In this document: one piece after another, positions 25,501-35,190 of the stretch
Layout of the letters: the number at the start of each line of letters is the position of its first letter
How positions within the stretch are numbered: position 1 is the stretch's first letter
From: Temnopleurus reevesii
Taxonomy: Eukaryota; Echinodermata; Echinoidea; Temnopleuroida; Temnopleuridae
Direction of reading: 5' to 3'
NCBI GenBank assembly: GCA_036244855.1
Contig: BQKZ01000622.1
Coordinates: 7,088 to 71,087 of the forward strand
DNA length: 64,000 nt
Notes under the pieces: model-generated
Told to the model about the DNA's origin: nothing
Databases searched by the model: none
Seen by the model: the letters and a program-made list of their open reading frames with translations, nothing else
Program-made: the position numbers and the translations under genes

Positions 25501-28500
25501 AGAATAAAAATGAATAGCAATGAATTGATCTCTAAAGTCCCTGTAGGCTGTATTGACAATAAATCTAACAATTTGTAGTCAGGAGCCAATTCAAGGGCTT
25601 GTAACATAGAAGATACAATTAAACTTACGATAAATTTTAATCGTAAGTCTATGGCAAACCGGGTACAAAAGAGATGCAACTTATTTTCAATCAATCGTAT
25701 TTTACAGGTCCCAAAACTGGATTGACAATTAAAATCAAAATCTATTAGATTGACAGTTCAATCCAATTTGAATTGGTACCTGACAACACTCGTTTAGATT
25801 GACTTCTAAATCATGGGAGTTTAGAGAGTTATGTTATTTGAAGGGGTGCAGTTTACAAAACCTGTAAAACATTTTCTACTTACTCGACACTGAAACGTTC
25901 TGCATGGGTCATCATGAGCTGTCCATGATTCTCCGCTCCTATAGACGTTACCGTTATACCGACATCCTAGGATGAAAATAAAACAATAAATCATATTTTC
26001 CTCATCTTTATTAATGTAAAAATGTGGAAGATTACTAGAAAAATAGACATAATGGTTTGATTATCATTACAAATGACTAACAGTAATAGTGTCGTATTCC
26101 TTTGAGATGTCAACTAACGAGAGAAATTGCTTCTTTAACTATTCAATCTGTTTAGGTATTGTACAATTTCTGGCTTATAACGATCTCAGTTTGAATATGT
26201 GCGAGGCAGAATCAGTAAGAAATTATACACATGATTTTGTTAAAGCATAAACAAAACTTAATTATTATTAACACGCAAACATATATTTGTCTGAAACATT
26301 TTCCTTGAAAGTATTTTCATCTCCTAAAATGGTATTGAGCATTTTTAGCTTTCCCAAAGCAAACTTAATACTGTTATATCCCAATAATGCTAGTTTAACA
26401 TAGTGATTTCTACCCCGTAAAAGTTTTTCTTTAAAATGAGAACCTTGACATTTCTCCCATTAAGCATGTTAAGTCTGGACCAAAATGTAAGTCATGTGAT
26501 AAAGGTTAGATGACGTTATCTAGTCTTTTTAATCCCTCTACTTTTCAAAAGTTCGCCCACGGATTCACATCATCTCATCCATTGCCTCTTCTCGTCCTTA
26601 CATCCACCGGCACAGCCTCTTCTGATCAGGGTTAAATTACGGTGAAAGAGGAGGGTTAAGTTAAGGGCGGTACTCAAAGTTCGTTGGCTTTAGGGTATGG
26701 TTTGATTTTGTGTAACCGATGGGTATGGGTGAATGCATCGCTTGTGCACCCCTTAGTCCCCGTGGACGTCCAAAATGAGCTGTGGCGCCAATGGTTTTAA
26801 GGGGCAAATATACAAAACGGTATACAGCCCGTATACTCGTTATGAATACTATCAATCTGCATTTAACGGGATATTGAAAAAATCATAACAGATATACTTT
26901 ATCCATTAGCTGGTAGTAAAATACTCTTTCAAAACACGCGGTATATAAAACTTTTGAGGACTAATGCAAATTCATTTAGAACCATAATAGGCATTTTAAT
27001 TAAGCTGAACTTTAGAAATAGAGAAATGGTTGGGTGTATCGAAATCAGGGATATCCTACTGTATAGGGTATTAAAGCGGAAATCAATATTATGGAATATT
27101 CTGCAATAACTCAATTATTGTGGTTTTATATATCAATACACATATTTAATCTAAGTACACAGAAGTAGACGTATGGCGTCATGGCTAATTGTTGTGCATA
27201 TAATCCACTCAATATCCAATAAACATAATAGACGAATAAACAAATTAATAAGCTTTTAGCCACAACAATATTCTGTAATCAAGCTTGGTCACCATTTCTA
27301 TTTATCGGCATGTTCTATGATTTGATGTTGTATAATTGATTTAAGGTTGTAGGATTAAACAGTTTTCTTTTAATAGTGATTTATAATAATCAATTTGCTG
27401 TAATGACGTGTACCATATGAGCATACAGTGAAGATGGCTAATATTTCATTGTAACCTTTTAGCATGGCGTCATACTGGATAAACGACAACGTCATAAGCT
27501 TCATGATAAGATTTTCTATTCGATATATACCGCTCTTGATAACTTCTGAAACGTTTGAACTTTCAGCTCGGGGATTAATAATCTTGCATAATCTTGAATA
27601 ATCAATACAAACTTAACCTTATTTTGTTGTGATAGTCAGCCATTTTGAGAGAAACTTTTACTTGTTCGCCAGAAGAACACTAATATGAAAATGTTTGTAC
27701 CCAAAAATATACAATGCAATTTCCTGGTCTATTTCTTGTTATTCTTTAACACTTTCCACACAAATCCTATAGGTGTGATTCTTAACGACTGGGGATGACG
27801 GTTGCATTACCTCGATATCGATAGCCGTGAATCAATTAGGCCGATATTGATTTCACGTGAAACTCGATAAACCATCACATTATAAGATGCATTCGATTTT
27901 CGGTGTGGAAAACGATACATCGTGGCCCGGATACAACGTATATGTTACGTGCCTCAAGGTAACATTCTAAGTCCTTTACTTTTTTTTCTAATAAATCGAA
28001 TTATATCATATAACTTGGGCTACCAAAAGCACAGATATCAGAGAAAATAAAAAACATATAAACCTATAGTAAACCTAAGTTATTTCACGGTCTTATACTT
28101 TTTATCACTTATAGAAAATGGCAGAACACACGTTCGGTTAATTCAAACATTAAACGGTGTTTTATTCATCTTTTTTAACCTCATGGTTATCAAAGCGATG
28201 CACAATGCTTGTTTTCTGCAAACTTGGTGTTCTATACAATTAATACGGATTTGATTTAAATGCAATATATCTGCAGTCATCGAAATTTTTGTTGTGGCTT
28301 CGTTCAACTTTTTTCTGGTTGTCTTCTATCACTTTATGTTCTTTTCTGATTTGGCGTGTCATTACTCCAGTAATCCCATATCAAGGTTGCCCTAAGACGA
28401 AGGCAGGCTCCATAACACATCTATTTCCGTTTGACAAAAAAAAATGATGAATTCACATAAGAAAATAATCCCAAAATTATACATACTTTTCGAAATAATA

Positions 28501-31500
28501 ATAACAGATTTTTGGGAAGATAAGGAAGATAAATGGGATAATTTTCGTGTCAGTTTATTGTACAGACAGACCTCCATCTCAGATTTAATTGGATGTTAAA
28601 TATTATTCAAGGGTTTCCGATGGTATCTGTTCTTATCACGGTATCTCGAGATGATTATAGGGTTATCTTCTATCATTAGCAGGTAGTTGTGAGATGAAAC
28701 AAAATATGTATTGATTGAGCTACGGTTTTTCCCCTATAGCTGCAATGGGATTAAGGTAACAGTTGTCTTACTCTATATATATTAACCTATAACTTCCTAT
28801 CTCTTCAATCAAATATGATTTTGTGAAAAATGAAGAAGTCTTATAAGGTAGCAAACAAAATCGAGGTTTATTTAGGAACATTTTAAAATCTACTTTTGCT
28901 ATCATGGTTTGGATTCAGAACAAAGGGCTAATTTGACTACGAGGCTACACTTGTACCACTTGTAAGCTTACATTTTTGTTACATGGAGTAAGTATTCAAT
29001 ATATTTCCGATTCAATTACTTTACAGCAGCAGTTCTGATGCTTCTGTTGTGCTTTACAAAGCGTTTTGAGCCAACTAAATCGCATATTATTATGGAATAG
29101 CAGTTGATCTTTTCCCCTTTTGTTGCTGATAACGATGATTTTTTTTTGTGTGCAAGGACGGATTCATTTATTGAAATAGATGGTTGGGGACTCTAAGAGA
29201 CTTTGGTGTTACCGGAGGGGAGGGAATAGAAGCCAAGGTGAAGTGACATAAACTAATTTAACATCACTGGATGTTGAGTCGTAAAAAGTAAATCCCTTCT
29301 TTGTGCATATTGACGCCACTTTGTTTCAGTATTTTCTGCGCTCCTGAAAGTTTACTCGTTAACACCGGTGCGGCCAATGATTGAAACTTATCGTAGTATT
29401 TATATACAATTCAAATACAGTACTCAGGGTTGTATTATTTTTTTTTCAAGAAATTTGCTTACAAGATAATCCTTCTTCTATTATTTACATGTTATACAGT
29501 GGTATGTTGACAAATCGTCATCACAGTTTATAGTATTTTATTTGATATTTATATTCATTTTTGTCAGAATGATACTCATGAATCATGTTATTTTTTTTTT
29601 GCTATACTTCGACATTATGTTGTATGCAGAAGACAAATAAACTAAACTAAAACTAAAACTAAACAGTTCATAGATTGACAGATATGGCTTATAATTGTCT
29701 AGCTTATTTGCTATATTACATATTATGGTTACAAAGAAGATAAACTGTTCAGTCCTATTCCAGTTTATCGTTTTGCTTACCTTTACATTTTTCACAGCAG
29801 TCCACTCCGAGTGTTGTTATTACTAAAGCACAATCCACTAGGTCCTCGCACACTTCTTTTCTACAAACTACCTCTTTATTCTGTGGAAAATGAAATGAAA
29901 AAGAAAGGAAAAAATGGTTATCCTTTAAATCAATCTAATAATGAAAGGCAAAAGCCAGGCACCACGAAACACATGGTAAATGAAAACTATACTAACTGGC
30001 TGTGACTGGCCGGTTTGGCGCTTTCACCAATTTTAGCCAAACGTATACTGCTGAGAAATAACAATTTATAATTTACCATGGAAATCCATTATGTCCACCG
30101 GTTTCATGTTTATATCATTAGTAACTACCATCGCGGAATTCGACATTTCATCCAATACAAGGTACACCCAGTTAAATTTGTCCGATGAAACGATGAATCT
30201 GGATTTGTTAGTCCAAACAGCTTTGTAAAATTGTTGAAAATATATACGAATGATAAATAAATAAACAAATATTGCTATAGAAATTAGATATAAACGATGA
30301 ATATCCAATTCATGGTGATACCGTGAACAGTCGGGCATGTACAGTAGACGTCTCTTTTCTATCGTAATCAAACAATAGATCAGAGGCCTGTTAAATCAAA
30401 GAGATATGATTAATTGAAAATTACAGACCCATGATTAGTGAGGAGCGCCGCCTCAACCATGTCAACGCGACTTAAATTCGGATAAACATTGAACACCAAA
30501 TACGTGTGAACATGGTGATTGGGTTATCAGACGTAAACGCGTTTGCGTTGCATGTTTTATTCATGAAATTCATGTACACTCGCAATCCTTTCCAATAATC
30601 TTCCATTGAATCGTGAGTCACTCAATGCTAACATAAATGATAGCATTCCAGCACTCACATGTACCATGTATAAATAGAATGGTGAAGAAGAAATAAATGT
30701 ATCTTTACTTACGTGAATATTGAAAATGGATGTGATAATTCGGTACAAAAAACCTAATAAAACGACCCCAAACTGGCTGCAAATTGGCTTGAAAATTAAA
30801 TGTTGTTGGTAGTAATTAACAATGTTCTGGTTTCACATGAACCGTTTTGTTTCATAAAGAGAGATGTATAGATAATTTCACAACATATGAACTACGGAGA
30901 TACTGAAAAATGTTTCCTCCCAGCTATCCATTTCGACAAAACTTAGTCGAAATTATTTTGTTCTTTATTGCGCTCACTAAAGTCTTTAACTCTTATGTAT
31001 TTTCTGCTTCATCATTCTGTCAAAATAAGTCTATCGTGTATCAAATTTGAAAAGCTAATCGCATGTCCCCCTCAGCAGAAAAATACGTACTCGATAGACC
31101 ACCCAATCGAAGTTCAAATGGATAATTCATAAAGAGAAAAATATGCACTTGAAATTTGAGATAAAATATCCTTCAATTGCATTCCACAATGCTACGACAT
31201 CTCATTCCTCTTCCCGTTTTCCCTCTTCTACAATTTCGTATTTTGTACATGTGCTATTATCACAATCATTCAAATAGCGACATGAAAATATCACATGCTT
31301 AAACTGTAACTCTATCAGACTTGAATGTATGGGTATAGCCTCTTCTGATATATAACTACATAAAATTATGAATACAATTGATGCGTATCAGCATGGCAAT
31401 AGATCATGTAGCATGATCAGTTTACAAGAAACTGTTGCTTTCTTCAGCTTGACCGAAAAAATATGTTAAATTCGAAACTTTCAGAAATCAATGTTACGCA

Positions 31501-34064
31501 CAATCTTTAAATGGTATTTTCAACATTCTCAGCTAAGAAAATTTTTCATTATAATCAGTCGCCATGAATTTGTAAACGTGTTTAAGTACAAAGTTGCACG
31601 TGTTCATTAATTTTCACAAAATTGTAACAGAAACTTAATTAGTTTTGTCTCACAAGTAGGGTATTATATTAAAAAAAAAACTATATTAAATTCATATCAT
31701 ATATATTCATGTCATTATGGACGTCCAAATTCATCTCAACCACTTCAAATGAGTGATTGACCGTTCACGATCTGGTCGCAACCAAAACCTCAAACTCCTC
31801 CCGCTCTTATTCTAAATTCATGTCTAATATTTGTGGATGCCGATCTGTGCGATAGTGTCTTTGAGACTTGACCGTGATGGACAGCGGTCAGACGGCTGTC
31901 CGTCTGTCATGCACTGATGTATGAGCGGTCAGTTAATATTTGTATACTATCCACCCTTTCAGTAGCGGGAAATAATTGTTTTGAGCAGTGAGTTGTTGTA
32001 TTGTCTTGCGCAGAAGTCGCCAGAGCTGTAGTTTAGACTATTGTGATTAAGTAAACTATCCTCCCCGCGTCTGCACTTTTGCGATTTCCAAAATTAATGA
32101 GGAGAAATATAAACTTCAAGGATGTCCCAGTAATCAAGTATTGTGTTGGAAATCTGGTGAAGGGGGGGGGGGCAATTCTTTTAACATGTCTGTATGGATA
32201 TAAACTTCAACTTAAAGAAAAAAAACCGGTGATGTCATATGATACATGAATATGCAGAATCAACTTGTTTCATTACTCTCTAACCATTTGTCTCATATCA
32301 AGTAAAAATATATTTATTGTAATGTATATAATGTGCAGCAGGGCTCCCTGGTAGAGCAGGCCTTCTCGGCTTGAAAGGGACTACCCTGCTTTTTAAAGAA
32401 GACAATAAATAAAAATAAAAATAAAATCATATCCATGTATATTGTCCCTAAGTGCCATTTTACGATAGGTTTCGATTTACCCAATGCAATTTCACTGGGG
32501 AAAAGTATCATGAAAAAAAAACTAAGTAAGAGAAACAAATGAATCAATTTTGAACTGCGTAAACTTCGTTTAAGTGCGTGAATGCTCAAACAACGTGAAA
32601 GAAAGGCAGAAGGGGTACATACATCATATGAACATGAACAATGAGGTGAAATATCAAATTGATGATTTAATATAGCCTGAGGATATGAAACAAAGAGAAG
32701 AAATATCTAAGCAGGAAGCATTTGATATGTGGCCTTCTGATCGAAACTAAGTTCATCACGATTTATGATCATTTCGTGATCAACCTGAAGCTCCTACTCG
32801 CATTTGACATTAAGCCGAGATTCGTTTGTCAAATTGTCAACAGGATATGAATCCCGTGACCACCCCTAGTCCCCCAGTTTATTCGTCGTACCCCAATCAT
32901 ATTTTCAGTATAATATCATATTTTTCATCCATGTTTTACAAGTGTGGTGAAACAAGTATTTCATTCCATATCATTTTTAATTTGGGGATGTTATGAAAAA
33001 AAACACTACAGCAATCATGCTCGGAATAGACTGATACATCAGGAATACAAACCATTTCAGGGTGCACTTATCTTGACAACACATAGATTCATTGTAATTT
33101 CATACATTTATGAAACCCTTTATGAATGAATTGACTGTTTTTGTTTTGGCATCCTGAAGATCGTTAGCCTGCCAGCTACATTACAAATCTTCTAATGGCA
33201 TGTAAAAAGCATTAACCAAATATATTGCCATCAACTTTGGCGGTATTAACATCTAAGCTTTTTAGTATTTTATTGGTGAATTGACAGAAGTTTGGTGGAC
33301 AGCATTAAACTTTTGTTTATATGACATGAATGTTGTTTCCTGTCACACAGTCGGTGCCAAAACTAAACATGCTGTCTATACCACAACTTCGAGATTATCT
33401 CTGGGCCCCATCATGCCCATGTTCAGAACGAACTTACTAGTCAAGTTCGGCTGGCGATGCGAATGCAATAAATAACAATCAGTTAGACGTCATTTTCAAT
33501 CGCAATTTGGAGAAGGAAAAGTGGGCTAATGCGTAGATTTGGGTGGTCACATCTGAGTTTATGTAGATGCCATGAATGAAACCAACAAATCACAAGCTGG
33601 AGAAACACCAGATACCGCATAAAGAAGTCCAAGTTCCCATCATTAGCAAAACTTTATGGAACAATGAAATGGTGAAAAGTAAATACAAGTTCAGTTCGAA
33701 ACTTTGGATCAGCAAAAAGAGCAAACGGCTTTCTTTGTTTAACTTTCCTGGTGATATTTTTTTCAGTATTTAATTGAAGTATGGGAAATTATTGGAGTGT
33801 GACCAATACTATAATCCTTTATGTTTTAGACAAAATGGTGTGGACATAATCCGGGGTTCGAATCCACGGCATCCTGTTCAAGCCCTATCCAGAAAAACTG
33901 ATAATAGGTAAAATAATATTGGGATTAGTTAAACGTTTCACTAATTATATATCATGTATATGGTACATCAAAACTTACCCTACAAAAACAGCTAATACAT
34001 GGATTTCCTTTTAATATAGATGGTGTTACATCTTCCCCTTCACGTTCACAGACCAGTTTTGAAC
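7453..34064 (-). CDS. BMPER: BMPER / Crossveinless-2 orthologue, partial, 13 exons in window
   Basis: Secreted extracellular BMP-binding protein that, in known orthologues, promotes or inhibits BMP signalling and interacts with chordin. Exons, 5' to 3': 34064-33979, 29880-29781, 25966-25884, 23052-22956, 20139-20057, 19495-19396, 18871-18765, 16972-16835, 16375-16271, 12122-12071, 9354-9028, 8443-8107, 7583-7453. They splice to 1746 nt, 581 complete codons, with no stop. Domains by residue: VWC1 5-62, VWC2 62-122, VWC3 122-183, VWC4 184-251, VWC5 252-317, VWD about 319-480, C8 about 500-581. Five VWC plus VWD plus C8 separates BMPER from chordin, kielin and otogelin-type proteins. VWC1 contains NPCISCFC followed by NKEVVC, typical of BMPER VWC1. 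The signal peptide at the start and the TIL domain at the end (together about 100 residues in vertebrate BMPER) are not in these exons. Confidence 0.93.
8107..8443 (-). CDS. BMPER: BMPER window exon 12: second half of VWD and start of C8
   Basis: 337 nt between acceptor CCTTCTTCTTTCAG and donor GTAAGTCT, phase 1 in and phase 2 out. It runs LILSWDGDSFVELSVPPSYK, then MCGLCGNYNGDRHDDLRT (CGLCG motif at residues 450-454), then GESWRVGG and the first C8 cysteines before ending DFWVYY. The exon reads on into the intron for only one stop codon past the donor. Confidence 0.95.
9028..9354 (-). CDS. BMPER: BMPER window exon 11: first half of VWD
   Basis: 327 nt between acceptor ATTTCTTTTCAG and donor GTAACTTT, phase 1 on both sides. 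The 108 codons begin [20 protein letters not shown] and include NFQGRCKYLLAADC, standard von Willebrand factor type D sequence. The GDPH at residues 325-328 is the acid-sensitive Asp-Pro site at which BMPER and related VWD proteins are known to be cleaved. Codon use is visibly GC-richer than in the VWC exons. Confidence 0.95.
9739..9991. mobile_element. MITE-like element, copy B, with inverted ends
   Basis: Lies in the intron between BMPER exons 10 and 11. The left end GGCTGACTCACACATTTGC is an imperfect inverted match of the right end GCAAGGGTGTGAATCGACC. An inner pair, AGCGTTTTCAAAAATTAAAA and TTTTTAATTTCCAAAAACGCT, is also inverted. The core matches copy A at 2568-2748. There is no reading frame of note. 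It fits a non-autonomous DNA transposon. Confidence 0.75.
9992..12070. other. Intron 10-11 remainder, nothing recognised
   Basis: Contains overlapping open frames on both strands at 10330-10716 and 10867-11433. They have no recognisable domain and the frames exist on both strands at once, which is common in this base composition. Confidence 0.6.
12071..12122 (-). CDS. BMPER: BMPER window exon 10: end of VWC5
   Basis: Small exon of 52 nt between acceptor CGTTTCTTACAG and donor GTAAGTGT, phase 0 in and phase 1 out. It encodes NFELKTQNGECCPRCIE plus one base that forms Lys with the next exon. The short length is consistent with an extra intron splitting VWC5. Confidence 0.9.
12123..15882. other. 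Intron 9-10, mostly featureless
   Basis: Contains one CCCAGGGC/GCCCTGGG hairpin (15068-15075 with 15105-15112) and one TGGCGCCA octamer (14715). No exon with splice borders in phase was seen. Open frames of 60-95 codons occur on both strands and are not called. Confidence 0.6.
15883..16115 (+). mobile_element. tRNA-derived SINE (degenerate)
   Basis: The 5' part is tRNA-like: box A TGGTGTAGTCG at 15892-15902 and a box B-like GGTTAGAATCC at 15936-15946 (one A in place of the usual C). It is followed by CATGGCGTTAATTTCC, GCAAGATATTCATCCACA and a body running to about 16115. This tRNA head plus 'TTTCCTT.AGCAAG..ATTCATCCACA' body is like SINEs I know from sea urchins. It inserted just downstream of BMPER exon 9, opposite to gene direction. 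Confidence 0.75.
16271..16375 (-). CDS. BMPER: BMPER window exon 9: middle of VWC5
   Basis: 105 nt between acceptor CTTCTTGGCAG and donor GTATGGAA, phase 0 on both sides. The 35 codons begin DGDVWHQSVCESCSCTNGLV and end GNLQCEQ. It is typical VWC core sequence (W....C..C.C..G.V.C). Confidence 0.94.
16634..16720. repeat. Poly-C run followed by pyrimidine-rich CTCT tract
   Basis: Sixteen consecutive C at 16634-16649, then an imperfect CT-rich stretch, inside the 459-bp intron between exons 8 and 9. Run length may be assembly-dependent. Confidence 0.9.
16835..16972 (-). CDS. BMPER: BMPER window exon 8: end of VWC4 and start of VWC5
   Basis: 138 nt between acceptor CATTCGTAG and donor GTAGGACC, phase 0 on both sides. 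The 46 codons open ESTVMCHRETCPSTLNCPSG, close VWC4 with DCCPRC and continue EPLVCDVNGTKYQ, the opening of VWC5. It is the only exon joining two VWC domains without an intron at the boundary. Confidence 0.93.
16973..18764. other. Intron 7-8, nothing recognised
   Basis: 1792 bp without a repeat or coding signal that I can support. Short plus-strand frames (17458-17664, 17664-17906) have no domain. Confidence 0.6.
18765..18871 (-). CDS. BMPER: BMPER window exon 7: first half of VWC4
   Basis: 107 nt between the chosen acceptor CCACAG and donor GTAAGTAA. Two nearby AGs are possible; the one leaving CC at the exon start is chosen because it completes the phase-1 codon of exon 6, while the AG four bases further in breaks the frame. 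It encodes QRKVFDLGDRCLFRNNIFDA and ends KDKCTKCVCL. Confidence 0.9.
19225..19281. repeat. 28-bp tandem duplication
   Basis: GTATTTAGTCAGTAACAATT and its near copy GTATTTAAGTCAGTAACAAT follow each other at 19225 and 19253, differing by an indel and two substitutions. Lies in the intron between exons 6 and 7. Confidence 0.85.
19396..19495 (-). CDS. BMPER: BMPER window exon 6: second half of VWC3
   Basis: 100 nt between acceptor CCTTGAATACAG and donor GTAAGTTT, phase 0 in and phase 1 out. It encodes NGRATCSKQTCPVLSCPEYQ and ends EGQCCPKCV. The size and phases equal those of exon 2. The last G joins CC of the next exon as Ala. Confidence 0.94.
20057..20139 (-). CDS. BMPER: BMPER window exon 5: first half of VWC3
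   Basis: 83 nt between acceptor TTGCCTCCAG and donor GTGAGTAT, phase 1 in and phase 0 out. The 27 codons start CFVDGRLHAEGERFSRDSDP and end CTECVCQ. The size and phases equal those of exon 3. Confidence 0.93.
20140..22899. other. Intron 4-5, no gene seen
   Basis: Contains two overlapping plus-strand open frames at 21002-21477 of 69 and 112 codons, without recognisable motifs or a good splice context. One TGGCGCCA octamer lies at 21717-21724. Confidence 0.55.
22900..22938. repeat. Poly-T / poly-G tract by exon 4 donor
   Basis: T-rich run then 13 G, ending about 18 bp from the exon 4 border. On the gene strand this is a C-run followed by an A-rich run just inside the intron. Confidence 0.9.
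22956..23052 (-). CDS. BMPER: BMPER window exon 4: second half of VWC2
   Basis: 97 nt between acceptor CCCATCACAG and donor GTAAGGAC, phase 0 in and phase 1 out. The 32 codons begin EGVITASVMQCEALDCPFGS and end GQCCPSCT. Just past the donor the intron has a poly-C then poly-A tract (poly-G/T on the plus strand, 22900-22938), so reading into the intron gives a spurious Pro/Lys-rich tail. Confidence 0.93.
23113..23345. repeat. (GAT)n-rich microsatellite
   Basis: GAT/GATGATGTT array just upstream (intron side) of exon 4, preceded by an ambiguous base at 23112. It opens an Asp-rich frame that is compositional, not a gene. A smaller GAT block recurs at 23782-23860. Confidence 0.93.
23640..23765 (+). 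mobile_element. 3' end of a non-LTR retrotransposon
   Basis: Ends GGAAAGCAGGTCAGCTGCGC, then TGACTTGAAG.AACCACCCTA, then a (ATAA)n tail GATAAATAAATAAATAAATG. The T-rich 250 bp before it looks like 3' UTR. A short terminal hairpin (CAGGTCAGC / GCTGACTTG) followed by a 4-bp repeat tail is typical of CR1/L2-like or Jockey-like ends. No ORF remains, so it is a 5'-truncated copy. Confidence 0.65.
23861..25883. other. Intron 3-4 remainder, nothing recognised
   Basis: A 112-codon plus-strand frame at 24189-24527 has no recognisable domain and no matching splice evidence. I do not call it. Confidence 0.55.
25884..25966 (-). CDS. BMPER: BMPER window exon 3: first half of VWC2
   Basis: 83 nt between acceptor TTTTCATCCTAG and donor GTAAGTAG, phase 1 in and phase 0 out. 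The 27 codons run CRYNGNVYRSGESWTAHDDP to CRTFQCR. The pattern Y..GE.W....DPC..C.C is the classical VWC opening. Confidence 0.94.
25967..29410. other. Intron 2-3, AT-rich, no gene
   Basis: About 3.4 kb with no exon-like frame. One TGGCGCCA octamer at 26783-26790 is the only GC-rich motif noted. Confidence 0.6.
29595..29665 (+). mobile_element. Probable 3' tail of a retroelement
   Basis: T-run, then TATGTTGTATGCAGAAGACA, then AATAAACTAAACTAAAACTA-type repeats. The GAAGACAATAAA-like junction resembles the element end at 32312-32427. Too short to assign firmly. It ends 115 bp before exon 2. Confidence 0.4.
29781..29880 (-). CDS. BMPER: BMPER window exon 2: second half of VWC1
   Basis: 100 nt between acceptor ATTTTCCACAG and donor GTAAGCAA, phase 0 in and phase 1 out. 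It encodes NKEVVCRKEVCEDLVDCALV through to DCCEKCK, ending in the CCxxC signature that closes a VWC domain. The last base G joins GA of the next exon as Gly. Confidence 0.94.
29881..32311. other. Intron 1-2 left part, no gene
   Basis: AT-rich sequence. Minus-strand frames at 30066-30371 and 30557-30748 are hydrophobic but have no domain and no acceptor/donor in the BMPER phase. Confidence 0.55.
32312..32427 (+). mobile_element. 3' end of a non-LTR retrotransposon
   Basis: GCAGCAGGGCTCCCTGGTAG, AGCAGGCCTTCTCGGCTTGA and AAGGGACTACCCTGC, then TTTAAAGAAGACAATAAAT and an (AAAAT)n tail. It shares the order hairpin - TTGAA - ACYACCCT - AAAGAAGAC - ATAAA with 23640-23765, so both probably belong to related families. 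No coding sequence remains. Confidence 0.65.
33833..33880 (+). mobile_element. tRNA-like SINE head fragment
   Basis: Contains a perfect box B, GGTTCGAATCC, at 33855-33865, followed by ACGGCATCC. The 5' side TGGTGTGGACA looks like a partial box A but the spacing is too short for a tRNA, so this is a deleted SINE head or tRNA fragment. It lies about 100 bp from BMPER exon 1 of the window. Confidence 0.45.
33979..34064 (-). CDS. BMPER: BMPER window exon 1: first half of VWC1
   Basis: 86 nt between acceptor TTTCTTTCTGCAG and donor GTAAGTTT. It enters with two bases (GT) completing a codon from an unseen upstream exon and leaves in phase 0. The 28 codons begin SKLVCEREGED and end GNPCISCFCR. This is the N-terminal half of the first VWC domain, the module that with the segment just before it contacts BMP ligand in known Crossveinless-2 proteins. 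The upstream exon should hold the signal peptide. Confidence 0.92.
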
Positions 34065-35127
34065 CTGCAGAAAGAAAAATAAAGAATGGAGAAAAGGAGT
34101 AAGATATAAGAAATTATTTTTGGTAATGTTTACATTTGACATTTAAATGCAAGATTTAAGAAAATGATGAGTAAGAAACCCTTGTTGCATAGAATCGGGG
34201 GCGCGTAACTAATGGTAGCCGCATCCTTTGCAAATTATGATGTTCACTTGCCCCTTCTCTTTATTTATGTTTTTTAGATTTATGACGCAGCTATATTTTG
34301 TCTAAAGTATTTCCGTACCGTATGAGTTCATGGTGGTGACTGTAGGCGCAAACAGAAGAAGCACATGGATCAAATGCAGGATGAATGCTACATCTAACAT
34401 CCAAATAAGAGCCATATCCAACCAGAATAACAATCTCTTTGAATGGATCACCAAGGCAAGCCAAAAACATTCAGTCACTGGTTCCTATAACTGCATTGGC
34501 TATTCCAAACTAGATTTTGGGAGTGGTTACCAAATGGACTCCCTTTTGGTGGGAAGATAGTTGTCAGAATGATATACTCCAGAAGTTCCTTCTATACATC
34601 TTTCTTCTAGTTAGTGTTTGGCACGTGCATGAGAAAGGTAAGGAGAGAATAGGAGATCCTAACTTCGGATAATCAACAGAAATTGATGAGTAAGAATGTC
34701 CGTCGTCAAGTTCCGATGCTTTAAAACAACACGTCTGTCACGAAGATCGTAAACCATCAACAAATCCATACAAATTGACAGAGAATCATCATTTCGTAAC
34801 TTTTTTTAAGCGCAAGAAGTTAACTAATTATTGTTCTTTGTGGAATCTCCAACATAAGTTTTTTTATCTTCTCTCTTTGTAATATCAACAGTAATGTATC
34901 TATTATTTGTCATTCTTTAGAACGAAATAGATTTGGTTATATCATACACCTTTTTCACAGGATATTGAATATTTGCTTACATCTGTTGACAGTATGAAGA
35001 TGAGAATCTGTTGTAAATCGATATTTACGAAAAGGAAATGCAGTGACATTCACTTAATTTATTTATGTTTCTTTTGCAGGACATGCATTATTCATATCCA
35101 TATCAATATCCACTATATTCACACATT

Positions 35128-35176
<49 letters not shown>

Positions 35177-35190
35177 TCTCTCTCTCTTTC
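35128..35190. repeat. (CT)n microsatellite
   Basis: About 60 bp of nearly pure CT, interrupted once by CACT. It creates a Ser/Leu-repeat frame that is not a gene. Confidence 0.97.
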
